Source of the DNA: Myrica gale
Lineage: Eukaryota; Streptophyta; Magnoliopsida; Fagales; Myricaceae
DNA length: 64,000 bases
Assembly (NCBI GenBank): GCA_963930655.1
Contig: OZ005604.1
Span: 14,022,001-14,086,000 of the forward strand
Direction of reading: 5' to 3'
Each line of letters begins with the position of its first letter. Positions within the stretch are counted from its first letter, which is position 1. The notes under the pieces were generated by a model. That model saw only the letters and a list, made by a program, of their open reading frames with translations, searched no databases and was not told the origin of the DNA. Made by a program: the position numbers and the translations under genes. Shown piece after piece: positions 23,826-36,040 of the stretch.

Positions 23826-25300
23826 AGCAGCCAGAGGCGGATGTAGGGGGTGCGGCCCTGGGCGGCCGCCACCCATTGCATCCCAAAAACCAAATTTTGG
23901 TTTAGTTTTTTTTTTAATTCGTAAATTGGCCTGGACCTATGGGGGCCCGACCCCATTAACCCAGGCCAACCATCCACATATTCTGTTAAATTAAATCTCG
24001 CCTAAGCCCACCTACAAGCCCATGGGGTTAAGAGTTATTCCTATCAACTGCCCATGAAAGTTAAAAGGACAAGACGAAAACAAAATTAAAGATTTTTTAA
24101 GCTGGACGTAGACAAGCCACCAAGGCTACAAAGCGGACAAACATGGGCCGGGACTTGGGCCTCCTACACCAAAACAAGAAATAGGAAACTTTCGGGGCGA
24201 AGTTATGTCTACTGGACCTAGGCTCGGATCAGAGTGTCGGCCCATTTGTAGCATTTCAAGAGTAACGGAGTCCTACCAGTACCGGGTGTTCCTGATCACT
24301 GCTTTCTCAATTTTCCTTGAAGGAGAAGAAAACCTTGTTGAAATATAGAGAAGTAAATTCGATCTTTAGACTTTGCTCTCTGACTTCGGCTCTCTTGACG
24401 CGATAGGGATATTACATATATACTTTCGATTGTGCAGTGCATGCTGAGATGTGGACTCTGGAAAACCTTGTTGAAATGTAGAGAAGTAAATTTGATCTTT
24501 AGACTTTGCTCTCTGACTTCAGCTCTCTTGACGCGATAGGGATATTACATATATACTTTCGGTTGCGCAGTGCATGCTGAGATGTGGACTCTGAAGACTT
24601 ATGTGAGATCCCCTTATCGTGCTGTCAAGAAAGTTCGCATCGTAATGTGGGCTGGGTTGGGCTGGCAGAAAAAAAAACAAGCTAAAGTCAAGTTATGTCG
24701 GGATTACATAATCCAAAAAAAATGTTATGTCGGGAGGCGGATTATGGTTCTGAAAAAAACCCAGGTTTAATGCGTTATAATTGGAACATGCTCAAAATTT
24801 AAAAGGTTGTTTGACTGATTGCACATAATCTACATAGCCACATCTAGAAGGAAAGCATTGAACTTCAACTATATGCGTCTCCGCCACTAGTACAAAAGTA
24901 TTTGTGGTTTGTGAATTGGTGGATGAGATTGAATTGGTTTGGATATTTGTGGTTTGTGAATTGAGATATATGTGATTTGTGAAACTGTTTATTTGAATTG
25001 AATTTAATGTAATTAGATTTGAATTAGGGATTTTGAGCAAGAAGTTTTTAAAATTATTGAGAACGAAGCCATTTTGCAACATTTTCAGAAGATACAAAAA
25101 CATAGGATGCAATTGTTAACTCTTAGTAGCAGTACATAGTATAGTGTACATGTATTCCAATATTTTTAATGTTTTTAGTCTTTAATTTTTTATATTGTAA
25201 TTCTAAGACAATTTACACTACGAAGGATTTTTTTTGTTTGTCATTTTACATATAAAGTTCGACCCCATAAATTTTGATCCTGTATCTGCCACTTGTAGCA
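23826..25300. mobile_element. Possible inverted-repeat-bounded element
   Basis: The left edge AGAGGCGGATGTAGGG resembles the right edge in reverse complement (AAGTGGCAGATACAGGATC near 25,280), and both recall the short ends of degenerate plant DNA transposons. A second similar word (GTCTCCGCCACTAG) occurs near 24,880, so the right boundary is uncertain. The interior includes a 133-bp tandem duplication. No coding region or clear target duplication. Confidence 0.35.
24328..24593 (+). repeat. 133-bp tandem duplication
   Basis: Unit 1 is 24328-24460 and unit 2 is 24461-24593; both start GAAAACCTTGTTGAAAT and end GATGTGGACTCTG, with about five differences by eye. The duplication is precise, with no sequence between units. 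Confidence 0.92.
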
Positions 25301-26168
25301 GCTATATATGCAGGGAGGCAATTTGCTAATGTGTGATAAAAAAATATTCATGGAAATGTATTAAGATAATTGGACAGTTGGAGTAGTGAGATTTGGAGCA
25401 TGAGTTAGTGAGAGAGAAAGGATAGGAGGTCTGAAAAGGATCACGACGTCATGAGCCCATGTGAGCTTTTCTTTTCTTTTTTCTTCGTGTGTATATATAT
25501 ACATGCGCCCATGTGAGCTATTTGCACGCTCTAAAGCTATATTTCCTTTGTCCCCAAACCATACCCACATGTAGGGCATGTCCTTTTTACCAGCTCTATG
25601 CTTCTGGGCATCTTCTTTGTTCCTCATACTTTCATTTGATGTTCTTATAAACAAATATTTATTCAAGCCTCTGGCAGGCACTAAACATGATTATCGAAAT
25701 CTTTAGAATATATTTGCTACCTTCCATCTAAAGGAATTGCCTGGCCATGAAGCATCTTCGTGGGCTATTTAGATATTTCCCTCTCTCTCTCTGTACAAAC
25801 ACGGACGAGCATGGTACACTTCTTTTAATTTATTTCCTTAGGTTTTTTTTTTTACTTTTTTAGGTGATTGGTGAAGCTGGATAAGAACACGTAGTACGTA
25901 CACGTTCTTTCTGACAAATTGTAGATCATTATGGAAGAGCCCGAAGCAGATGCAAACTGCAACGCCAACGAAAATTATCTGCTTCCTCTATTTTGGTTCT
26001 GACAATATCAACACTCACAAGATGTAAAGACTCTACACTGTTTGTTCATATATATGGAGACGAGTTTCTAAAAGATAGCGGCACAATTCTAGGCTTCTCG
26101 CCTTCTTCATATATATTTCAACAATTTTTTTCTATTATGCAAGAATTTTGGGCATGATTCATGATTGA

Positions 26169-26386
26169 GTTCGGTTATTGTGCTCAGCATTATTGTACTG
26201 AGCATGCTGAGCGACGGCTGAGATTAAAAGCTGGAGATCCGGCGGCTGTGGTTAAAACATCATTTAAAATATTCAAAATATTTTAATTGATGTAGCGCGA
26301 TCCGGATCTTTGAATTTTAAATATTTTAATCTTAAACGTCGCTCAGCATGTTCAGCACAATAGTGCTTAACACAATAACCAGACTC
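26169..26386. mobile_element. MITE with GTTCGGTTATTGTG-type inverted ends
   Basis: Left end GTTCGGTTATTGTGCTCAGC and right end, in reverse complement, GAGTCTGGTTATTGTG; the next block AGCATGCTGAGCGACG is also mirrored. The element is flanked by TGATTGA at 26162-26168 and 26387-26393, a likely 7-bp duplication. The same terminal sequence appears at the larger element at 56334-57477. About 218 bp, no coding sequence. Confidence 0.7.
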
Positions 26387-26611
26387 TGATTGATGACTAC
26401 AAGGAATCGTTGAACAAGGTGATGATCATTTGGTAACACGAGTAATTACCAAAAGATGGCTAATTAAATTAGCTAGATATATATTCATAAGTTGTCTTCC
26501 ACGCTGAAGTAGCTTCGTGAGAATGATGCAGTTAGCATCTTACTCGATCCCTTGAAAGGGTCATGCATGTCCTGTGGTCAAATTCCCTCACCCCCAGATC
26601 TTTTTCGTCTC

Positions 26612-26614
<3 letters not shown>

Positions 26615-26662
<48 letters not shown>
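26615..26662. repeat. (AT)n microsatellite, about 24 units
   Basis: An uninterrupted AT run of about 48 bp. No transposon edge is obvious next to it. Confidence 0.95.
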
Positions 26663-26665
<3 letters not shown>

Positions 26666-27289
26666 AACACAAAATACACTTTCTGAATTTGCAGGCCGGT
26701 CCCATAAACACTCATGCTTTTCTTGAACGCCCTATTTATGTCAACTATAATAATATTCTCCTACTAATTAAAATTTGCAACATGATACACGCACGCTCTT
26801 TGCTAGCTCCAAAACAACACGATGTACAGTACAACAACAATCACGAACCTAATTGTCATATGGTCCACATGGAGACAACAGCATCATATCTCCACAAAAG
26901 AAGATCAGAGTTTACTTAACGTAAATATAATATATTATTCCAGAAGATTAAGACTACTATGACAATATTTCTGCTGTTGTCATCATACTTGGGCTAAATA
27001 TCACAGAGGATGTTTACACAGGATATAATTCATTCAGTGATTCAGAATGACATGCGCATGCATATTTCCAACACGATGTACATCCATGGCTCTTGTGTGA
27101 CAATTTCATGTGACTTGGTTGAGATTAAAATAGCAAGATGAGGCGCCAGAGACGGCGTCGGTTATAGTGTGAGTTTAACTTCGTGTGAGTCGAGTGAGTA
27201 CACGGTGGGATGAAATGAGTTACATTGGACGGTTGGATTTTGGCCAGCACATTAATGAGCTGACCCGTCGTTCCTACCTGACCCGCTCC

Positions 27290-28314
27290 ATCTCAACCCG
27301 GCTCCATCTCACACATCTCGACTCCTCCCCGAATCCTTCCCCCAAATTGAAAGCCCTTTCCCCCCCCAAAATTCGACGAGTGACAAAGAAAGCACCGAGG
27401 CTCTCCTTGTGTTCTCAGATCTGGGGAAGAAAGCAAAAGAGAAGTGGAATATACAACAATACGGAGTACAGGAAACTCAAAGATCAGGTTCTTCTTCTCC
27501 TCCTCACCTGATTAAAACTAGCGAGCCCTAGCCTTCAGTCGAGCCCCCACTTTCCATTCTGATTAAACAGGTTTGGTAGTCACTTGTAAAATTATTCCAT
27601 TCATTAACCAGAAACAAAGTGTTTCCAAAAATTAGTAGACTTGCAGTGTCTATTCTACACAAGAACAATCGCATGGTACATGGTCGTTACTGTTGTTTGT
27701 TACTGTAGTTGTTAGGGTTATTTGTTATTATGGTTATGGCGTGTTTATTTGCTTTGGTTGGCTTCTTTGGTACGGGCCCTGTGTTTAAGAGGGTTGAATT
27801 AATTTTTCTAGCATTTTGATGTTTCTTACCGCAGCTTGGACCCGTAAGACATTATCCAATAAGAAAACGTTATGCTTAAAGTTGGGCTTAAGAAAGTCTT
27901 ACAAAAGTGCTTGTTTTGCATCTTAAGATTTGGTCTAATTACTTGTATTGGGAAGATATTAAAGATTTGGTGCATCCTGAAGAATTTATCGTGTAAGGTG
28001 GAAGCAACGAAATACAAGTTGGCGTGTGACCTGTGTGGTCCAATTGTGACCTCTGTGTGCTTTGCTGGGTGGTTGTGGGATGTTAGCTGTTAGCTATCTA
28101 TACGTTGCGTGCTTCGTTTAAATAACTAGTGACGATCCAACATTTCTACTGTGTTGAGTAACTTGGTGGGGCAGCTTGTATAGAACTTTGAAGTAGTGTC
28201 ACTGGTTGTATAGATATAGTGATATTGTTAGTTTGTTTCTTAGTAGAATTGAGAACAAAGACTTGTCTGTTTCCTAGTCACTAATATTGGAATCTCACTG
28301 ACACTTTAAGGTGA
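27290..28314 (+). promoter_or_regulatory. Probable promoter-proximal region and 5' leader of the GRF gene
   Basis: From about 27,130 to 27,540 the sequence is CpG- and pyrimidine-rich, with CTC/CCC tracts typical of a plant leader, then becomes T-rich and intron-like up to 28,300, where TTTAAG precedes the ATG at 28315. I infer a leader with at least one intron. No TATA box was convincing. Confidence 0.4.
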
Positions 28315-28836
28315 ATGGCATCGTCATCATCCATATCAACTGGACGGAGTAGTGGCAGTCAGAGATGGGCTCCTAGGGAGGTTTTGGAACCCTCGAGATG
28401 CAACTGTGGCATCTCCACCAGTGTGAGGAGGTCTTTCACTCCAGAGAATTTTGGTAGACGATTTTTCGGTTGCCCCAACTACAGTGGACGTGAAAATCAT
28501 GGATGCGGTTTTTTTGATTGGCTTGATTACCCGGCTGGATTTGAAACAAATGATGATGCTTTAGTTTTATTGATTGTGAAAATGCAGCGTCTAGAAGAGA
28601 AGTTAGAGGCTGAGATTGCCAAATCACAGGCGAAGGATGTTGAGATTGATAGCTTCAAAGAACGGGTTAAATTGCTTGAGGAAAAGCTTCAAAGGTCCGA
28701 TAACAACTTGGAAGTCAAGGATGGAGAAATTAAGAGATCGAAGGAAAATGGTCACCGACTGTGGCAGCAGCTGATAACGTCATGGGTGTTGTTTATTTCT
28801 GTTTTGGTTGTAGGGTTTTCTCTTGGTGTGAAGTAA
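28315..28836 (+). CDS. Zinc-finger GRF-type protein with coiled coil and C-terminal membrane anchor
   Basis: A 173-residue intact frame from the ATG at 28315. Residues about 29-66 form a GRF zinc finger (RCNCGISTSVRRSFTPENFG, then RRFFGCPNY and CGFFDWLD), with the Cys/Phe spacing of the family. About 85-145 is a charged coiled coil (EEKLEAEIAKSQAKDVEID, LLEEKLQRSD). The end, WVLFISVLVVGFSLGV, is a single hydrophobic segment, predicting a tail-anchored protein. Plant genomes carry many such short GRF-plus-coiled-coil proteins, most uncharacterised, some inside transposons. A GRF finger suggests nucleic-acid binding by family analogy. A decayed FAR1-related gene faces it from downstream. Confidence 0.82.
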   Translation: MASSSSISTGRSSGSQRWAPREVLEPSRCNCGISTSVRRSFTPENFGRRFFGCPNYSGRENHGCGFFDWLDYPAGFETNDDALVLLIVKMQRLEEKLEAEIAKSQAKDVEIDSFKERVKLLEEKLQRSDNNLEVKDGEIKRSKENGHRLWQQLITSWVLFISVLVVGFSLGVK

Positions 28837-30847
28837 ATGATTAGTCCTCCCAAGATTTATTAAATGATTGGTGCGAAGTAAATGATTAGTCCTCCCAAGA
28901 TTAATTAATACGTATTGTTGTAATAGTTTTAGTTCTATTGAACTTTCTATGTGTTTGTACTTTTAGGATGTTGTAATACTTTGCACCTGAAAATTTTTCA
29001 TTTGGCGCTTATCTGTTGATGTCATTAGAGTAAAATGAGCAGTTTTTGTAATATGTTCTCTCCTCCGGAAAGAATTATTGAAATCCAGCAGAAGGAATTT
29101 TAGTTTATATGAGTTTTTAACTTACTGAAATCCGGCAGAAGGAATTTTAGCATGTGGGAATTAAAGTTGGACTCTTTGAATAAACCAACCTGAATACACC
29201 TATACACAGAGGCCGAACAAACTGAAAGTCATTAACCTATTAGAACCTAACTTATTGCCACAAGTGCTTTAACAAGAAAACATGAAGCTAGCAAAGAACA
29301 GCTGAAAGACGAAAAAGAAGAGAGCGACAAAGAGATCAGAGATGGAACATGATTATTTTAAAGTATGTTGGACGTGATTTTTTAAACCAATAAGCTCTCA
29401 TTCCAATTCGGTAGACAAATTTAGGTTGTACTAGGCGACATTTAACGTGGTCGAGTGATTGAAATAGACTCTTTATTCTATCCCTTCCAAGGGGGTGGAA
29501 ATTGGAATTGCACGGGAAATGGTGGTTCAGGATTGGAGGATAGACAAACAAAACAGGGGGCAGTTTACAAAAGCATGTTAATGGCAGTTGATAAAACAAC
29601 AACTTGGCATCAGAAGGTAATTAATTTTGAAACTACTTGCGGCAGATATATAGCCCGTCTTTGTTCACTGTAGGGGGAGGCAGTAGTCTAACTTCACTTT
29701 AATTTCACATATCAGAGTTACAATTACAATAAAAGACGTCCGTGTTTGTTCCCACTTACTCTGGCTTTTAGGCATGCTAACGTGTCGAGACACAGACTAA
29801 CTGCCAACTGAGAAAACTAGCCAAAACGTTAACTAATAACTAACATTACAACTACCCAAATGAACTTCATTAACTATAGAAAAAAATGACCTGTAGAATT
29901 AACCAACCCCAAATATCATCAGAAGGTGCAGTTGGCTTACAAACTATTAAGTTCACTAAATAATAGAGCAACACATACAACCAAGTGCAGAGTTGAGTAC
30001 ACCCAAATAAACTTAAGAGTTATCGAATAACTTAGAGTTATCGAAATTACACACTGACAAACAGATCCAATACCATAACAGAGTGGGAAACTGCCAAGTC
30101 TCCAAACCGTAAGTCTAGAGCTTCTCCAACCAAACCGTAAGTCTAGAGCTTCTCCAACCAAACCGTAAGTCTAGAGCTTCTCCAACCAAAGTTAACATAA
30201 CGCAGCATGGGTTTGGGGACTGCCATATTGCTTGCAGATTTCAATGCACTCCCGAACTGAAGGTAGGCCCTGATTCAAGTTTGTTGGAGGCCGGCTACTT
30301 GCCTCACAGCTGGGATATGAAGATTCCATCTTAGAATTTAAGTGTTGGGTTCTAACTTTGCAGACCTCTGCCATTGCCAAGAATGTGTCATTCAATTGAC
30401 CCGTGAGCTAGTGCTCCAGTAGGAGTGGACTTATTGAATACAAGGCCAAGCAAGTTGTAGTTCTTAAGACCTCTTTGCTGAAACATCTTTGCTTTTGGGT
30501 GTTTCTGTAAGTCAAAAAGGCTGTTAATAGATGTCAAAATGATAATCGCCTTTCACTACTGCCATATGTCTTATGCGAAGCTAATATGAACATAAATATG
30601 AAATAGCTGATCTTAATAGTTTAATCTACCAACAGCCCCTATGTTGCCAGCTTCGAAACTCAAATATGCCTACCAAACCTCCTGGCTAACTTTGGTTGAA
30701 TGAGCAATGCAGAATGTGTTATCATGCACGCATTAATTTTGACTATGATTAAAGACTCACTTTATTTGACTAATCACAAAAGCAGGTCAAATAGAGCCAT
30801 ATGTCTACAGGAAGCTAATATGAACAAAAATATGAAATAGTTCACAT
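28837..30847. other. Spacer between convergent GRF and FAR1-related genes
   Basis: Contains the GRF 3' region, with a short direct repeat of GTAAATGATTAGTCCTCCCA around 28,833 and 28,880, a 28-bp tandem array (30105-30188) and a duplicated phrase GAAGCTAATATGAACA near 30,575 and 30,812. A minus-strand open frame at 30192-30395 (contains LPSVRECIEICKQYG) has no ATG start and no family I can name. No other gene seen. Confidence 0.5.
30105..30188. repeat. 28-bp tandem repeat, three copies
   Basis: Three successive near-identical units beginning AACCGTAAGTCTAGAGCTTC at 30105, 30133 and 30161. No function evident. Confidence 0.92.
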
Positions 30848-32289
30848 AACTTCAAATCTGGCAACAATCCTTCCTATTCGTACGTAAGAACCCACACAAT
30901 ATCGAGTGGAAATTCTCACTAATCTGGGTCGTCTTCTTCCCAGCACAAAAAATATTGCATACATACTTTGGTGCCCATTTCTCTCGCTTTTCATATATCT
31001 TTTGCAACCACACATTGCCTTGGAGTTCATGCGTGTCAATCATTCTACTCCAACACTGTTCGAAGTCATCTATCTCGGAATCAAACAGAAAATCGTTCCA
31101 AGCTCGTTTGAAGTCCTTGATGGCAAGTAACGACCCCAAATTTTTCATTGCATTTTGAGATATGTGCGAGGCACATAAAAAATGGTGTGTGACTGGTAGG
31201 GCATGAGGAATTGCAGCTAGCATGCTTGAATCTTGATCGGTGAACAGGGATATAGGGGTCTTCCCATTCATATACTCAACGAATGTTTCAAAAAGCCAAG
31301 TAAATGTATGCGCCGTCTCATCAAACAATAAACATGCTCCGAATATGACCGACTTTTTGTGATGATTCACCCCAAGGAATGCTCCCAATGGCATATGCTC
31401 GTTATTTGTCCTGTATGTGGTGTCAAACGAAACAAAGTCCCCGAAGATGGAGCAATCAATTTGCATGGCATGGTCTGACCAAAAGACATTAGTAATGTTT
31501 TCATCTTCATCCATCATGACCCGAAAGAAAAACTCTGAATCGTTCTTTATCTGATCACCAAACCAGTTAAGGAGTACACCGGCTGCGCCAACTTCCATTG
31601 TCTTGGTTCTCCTACCATTCAAGAAATTTTTATAGTCTTGATGAGTGAATCCTAAAAGTTGTCTACCCCCAGCCTGTTCAGACATCAAGTTCACTGCCAA
31701 TTTAGGGCGAATACCGACCCTATCTGAATCCATAGCCTCGGCACGTTGCAATTCAATCATGCTTCTGTGGGAACGGAGTAGGTGAACCTTCCTCGGTGTC
31801 GCCAACTCATGGTTATGTTGCGAATTCTAATCGAAGACGCAATTCTTCCCACTACGCTGCCGCTGAACAGTAATACCTGCCAGGCACCCACACCTTGTAT
31901 TTGGTCTCTCCCGCTTAACCAGCACAAGCGGGTCCTTTTCTTTCTTTGTCCCTTCTTTACTACAAACAAAGGATATGTCCAAAACCCAAGTTCTTTATTT
32001 TTGTTCCCGCTATGTCTACGAATGCTAAAGTCATTCAGTGTTGCGTACTGATAGTACCAATCGTACGCATGTTCGATGTCCCTCCACTCTATGCTCCATA
32101 CATCTACATTCTCCCCATTGTCGACCAGTACCATGTCACCTACATATACCAATAAAAGAAAATAATTAAAAAAGCCCTATTACCATCTTACCTACTCAAG
32201 TGAAGGATAACTAACTCACCCTCTGGGACTTCGGAACTACTGGACCCTCGTCTGCTGATATTTGGATTGATCCCTTCCATTTGGGCCAT
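30848..32289 (-). pseudogene. FAR1-related (FRS/FHY3 family) gene, frameshifted and 3'-truncated
   Basis: FAR1-related proteins are transcription factors domesticated from Mutator-like transposases. Exon 1 (32289-32220) reads MAQMEGINPNISRRGSSSSE and ends at a GTGAG donor; exon 2 starts at 32139 in matching phase. The FAR1 DNA-binding domain begins AYDWYYQYATLNDFSIRRH, shifts frame near GFWTYP (about 31,960), continues in the other frame as FVCSKEGTKKEKDP, meets an in-frame stop near 31,825, then NHELATPRKVHLLRSHRSM. The MULE transposase domain follows: FVSFDTTYRTN, ISLFTDQDSSMLAAI, THHFLCASHISQNAMKNLG and AGKKTTQISENFHS; the expected C-terminal third and SWIM finger are absent. One frameshift, one stop and truncation make this a pseudogene. 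Confidence 0.88.
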
Positions 32290-34349
32290 AATTTATGCAA
32301 GTTGCAGTAAGCACCAAAAATTACAGTCCCTGGTGTGGAAATTTTAACATCAAACTTTAACCGTAAGAACCTATGCAGATGCATTTCGTCATGAACAACG
32401 AATATTTCAGTTGTTCCCTAAGTTTACATAGTAAGTTAAATTTTGAGCCTATGATTATTATCATACGCAACAAAGAATCCTTTGGGAGTCATATATAGAA
32501 GTAGAATATAAATTTTGCAATATCGCTATGCCTAGGCAATCTGTAGCTAGGTGTGGAATTGGAATCTAGGAATGGTGTGATATGTGTTTGTAGGTTTAGT
32601 TTGTAGATTCCCCATGATGTCTATTGAAAACTATATCATTGAAGAAAGAAGAAGAAGAAGATTAACAAGGGAGTAGCCTTTTCACTGAGAGTTACGTTTC
32701 CTAGACATCACACACCCAGATAGAAGACAACCAACATAGGAAAGGAAGCACACCCACAGGAAGCTGCTTCCACCTCTAGCTAAGTTGAGGACTGCATACG
32801 GGCATGGGACTTATATAGTTATACTAGCCACTTGCACCTCCTTTCCTACTAGGACTAATGTTTTGAATTCAAATTAGAGGTCCTTAATTGGCTGCTACAT
32901 AAGCTGGGTACTTAAAGTACACAGAATAACCCACTAATGTGTCATGAGGAATATGGATGTGCCACAGGTGCGGCCATTTCCAGCAAATCTAGGAATTTCA
33001 GAAATCATTAGCAAGTTTTAAAACATCAATGAACAGAAAAATAAAAATAAATAGAAGAAGAAAAACAGAAAGTAGTGTCATATAATTCTGCAAAACATGA
33101 AACAAGACTTGGCCCAACCTAAAACTGATATTAAAAATCAAAGGCAACTTTTCTTTATTCTTTTTTTTTTTACTTTTTCGATTCCTGGTCATCCATGCAG
33201 TACAGGAAGCAGCTCAATGACTTTTTGAATACTCCACTTGGAAAAGTTTTGCAGTATGTATCCCTCAAAATTATGTTGTATGTTATGCTAAGTGTTGATG
33301 GTGTTTTCTATGGGAATATTGTATGAGCACAATTTGTTTAATATTGTGGGTGACCCTAATTGACATAGGACTGTTGTTATGCAGTTTTAGGCGGTGAGTT
33401 TTAGTTATTTCTGGTGATTTTGATGTCAACTATAACTTAGGGGTTGTCAGTTAGCTTGGAGGGTTTAGGTTTAGTTTTTGTCAAGGTTGAGAGATAATCT
33501 AGGTTTAAGAGTAGTCTGGTTTGGGGTTGTAAGTAGAAAAAAAGAGGGAAGAAATTGATGGTTGCACTATGCTGCGTGAACAGTACTAGGGGTGCTCATG
33601 GAATTGAAAGAATGCTGACAGTGCCAGAAATCTGGGGAATAGAAGAAGAAATAATATCAAAATGAGGGAGCACACCTAGTTGCATGTTAAAAAATATTAG
33701 ATAAGCACCAATCTATCAGAGAAAGTTGCAACATTATAACACTAAGGACTGATGCAAGCTGATCCTGACCCTTAGATCAAATCAATCCTATGGATTCATG
33801 TAAAACTCTTTTCATAGGTAACAAAACTGACAGCTAATAAGGTCCAGGTGGTTTATACTTGGACCAAAAAGAGTTGGCATGAGCCTGTTTTTTTTACATA
33901 AGGCCTAAAACTGATTAGAATTTTTTTCTTGGCTAAAACTGATTAGATTCGGCAGTGTTACATTCCAGTCTTAATCTGCCATGGGTATGCCTTAGACTCC
34001 AATAAAGGGTTCAATGGGTATGCATCTTATAGGTTGTGTGACAGTAAAATAAAAAAGAAACACATAGATTATATTCAATATGGATCTTATTTAAAAACAA
34101 AATAAGACTTATAGCTCATGTTAACTACCCACACAACAAGTATAAATCCCAATGTTGATCACTAAATAGAGATGCTAGACTACAGTCAAAATGCTAATAA
34201 CCTGATTCACTTAAATGAAGATAAGCCCACACCAAATCAAACAAGGTAAAGAAAAAAAAAGAGAGATAAAAATGTCATTTCCATTTTCTTCAACTTTCAT
34301 AATTCATTCCATCTTAAAATGAGCAAGTTTAACCTTAAATAAAAGGCAC
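32290..34349. other. Intergenic; possible minus-strand LTR remnant near 32,580-32,970
   Basis: Around 32,640-32,960 the minus strand looks like the R-U5 part of a copia LTR (GAAGAAGAAG tract, a TATATAG word, CTCAGTGAAAAGGCTACTCC), but I could not find matching ends or a target duplication. From 33,000 to 34,340 I see AT-rich sequence without a recognisable gene; the 32998-33192 frame is low-complexity. Confidence 0.35.
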
Positions 34350-34398
34350 CTTGCTTTTGAAGCTCTTGCACCCACTTCTTAGCCCGTGCAAATGACTC
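34350..34398 (-). pseudogene. Single orphan exon of a RAB5-type (RABF2) small GTPase
   Basis: On the minus strand, an AG acceptor at 34400-34399 is followed by a frame reading ESFARAKKWVQELQKQ and a GT donor at 34349. This matches the exon of plant RAB5 homologues (RHA1/ARA7) just before the GNK-A-D guanine-binding motif. I see neither the following GNKADL exon nor the upstream P-loop and WDTAGQE exons; the upstream side is cut by the CACTA-like element starting near 34,565. An isolated fragment. The exon is short, so chance similarity is possible, but the splice sites fall correctly. Confidence 0.6.
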
Positions 34399-34568
34399 CT
34401 ATAATTCAGAAGCAAGAACAATTTTGTAAGCAAAACATGAATAGGAAGAGAGCACAAGATTTAAACGTAGCCGCTACCCAGCCCCAAACCCACAAATTTC
34501 ACCGAATCCTCAAAATCTTTCTTCGAGAAGCTTCTAAGTAGAAACAATCAAATCCCATTCAAATAGAC

Positions 34569-34880
34569 CCCCTTTAGTAGCGTTTTTTTTTTTTGCAAAA
34601 CGCCTCTAAAGGTGGTACCTTTAGCGGCAGTGACCGCCGCTATAGACCCCAGCAGCGTTTTTTGCAAAACGACGCTAAAGGGCTGTCAGTGACCCCCGCT
34701 ATAGACCCCATTTAGCTGCGTTTTTTTCAAAACGCTGCTAAAGATTGAACTTTTAACCGCATTTTTCGAAAAAAAAAGCTGCTAAAAATTTGGTATCTAC
34801 AGCGACGATCACTTTGACCGCCGCAGTAAGTACCTGCCTTTAGCAGCGTTTGTGTCAACAAACGCTACTATAGGTATATG
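34569..34880. repeat. Subterminal GCGGCG-type repeats, cluster C
   Basis: Copies of TTTAG-AGCGTTTTTT and its complement AAAACGCCTCTAAAGG, with GACCGCCGCTATAGACCCC spacers. Confidence 0.75.
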
Positions 34881-35725
34881 TGAAAAAAAATTATTTGTTA
34901 ATTATGAATTATTTTATGTTAATTTTTATTTTATTTATTATTTTATTCCTTTTAATATATATTTTTATTTTGCAATGTATTTTTAAAAAAATTATTTTAA
35001 AGGACATACTTAATAAATATGGAATTAGTAGGAGTGTTATGAAATTGAAATTGTTATATGGTATATTTTAATTTATACCTATTGTTGCTATGGTAATTGC
35101 ATATTTATTAACTAAATATAAGTAATTTAGAAATCATATATTGTCATGTTTATAATGAGCATATATTTTTTGAATAATTAGTTATATGATACTATTTAAT
35201 TAGGACATATTATTTAATTTCAAACAAGAAGATATTGTGAGATTAACTTGTGTAATTAAAGTACATGATTATATATTATATATTAGCACATATCATGTAT
35301 ATGATAAACACATATAACAATCATGCAATATTATATAGAAGACATTATACTTTTAAATTATAATTATTATATATTATTACTACCAACCTATTTTAATTAA
35401 GATTATTATACTTGTTATAAAAAAGAGTGTAAAATAATATGCTATATAATTAATAGTAACTATATAGATTTTTAAATACTATTACATATCACAACTGATT
35501 TTAATTTACTTAAAACACATACATGTATATATCTTATTATTAAAAAAAATGAAAAATTTTAAATTTTAAAAAGAACGCTCAAACACCGTTTCTTTCCTTT
35601 TAAATAAAACCCTTCCAGCTCCCCGCGCCTAGTAAAATCTAAAGTCTCCAGCCCCTCTTCGTCGAAGAAGTTCCAACCCCTCTGATCCCAAATTCTAAAG
35701 TCTCTCTCCCCCCTCCTCTTCTCAC

Positions 35726-36040
35726 GTGATCCCAAATTCCCCCCGGGATCAGCGTGGGCTCGTCAAGCCGAAGCTTGGAGACTCTTCCGAAGGAATCAGG
35801 TGGTGCTGCTGCGGTACCATCGCCAACGCCATGGCAGTCGGTGGAGAGAACTTCAATCGCGACATGAGGGAGTTGCAGGACTTGTTCTCGAAGTTAAACC
35901 CTATGACCGAGGAGTTCGTGCCTCCATAGCTGGTGGGTTTCTCGCTAACAACTTGGCAATGCACAGAAACCCAAGGGAAACGGAGACTCAACACCAGGAC
36001 AAGTTTGGCTCAACGGGAGGAATCCATTCGGAGGACTGCA
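35726..36040 (+). pseudogene. Captured fragment of a PAM2-containing (CID8-13-like) protein
   Basis: CID proteins bind the C-terminal MLLE domain of poly(A)-binding protein through a PAM2 motif. From the ATG at 35831 the frame reads NFNRDMRELQDLFSKLNPM, then TEEFVPP, the conserved CID segment with PAM2 core LNPM-EEFVPP. A stop follows at once; the +1 frame continues plausibly (SIAGGFLANNLAMHRNP), implying a frameshift at the PP codons. The RNA-recognition and other CID domains are missing. A CT-rich, leader-like stretch lies upstream (35,600-35,725), so a first exon with its leader may have been captured. Confidence 0.75.

Noticed and set aside
30192..30395. Minus-strand frame with a plausible residue mix
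   Set aside because: Opens with TTG, no ATG, no domain recognised, adjoins a tandem repeat; insufficient to call a gene.
33800..33830. GGTAACAAAACTGACAGC as the missing RAB5 GNKAD exon
   Set aside because: It reads GNKTD only on the plus strand, opposite to the RAB5-like exon at 34350, and is too short.
34880..35071. 63-codon hydrophobic frame
   Set aside because: AT-rich filler inside the CACTA-like element; low complexity.
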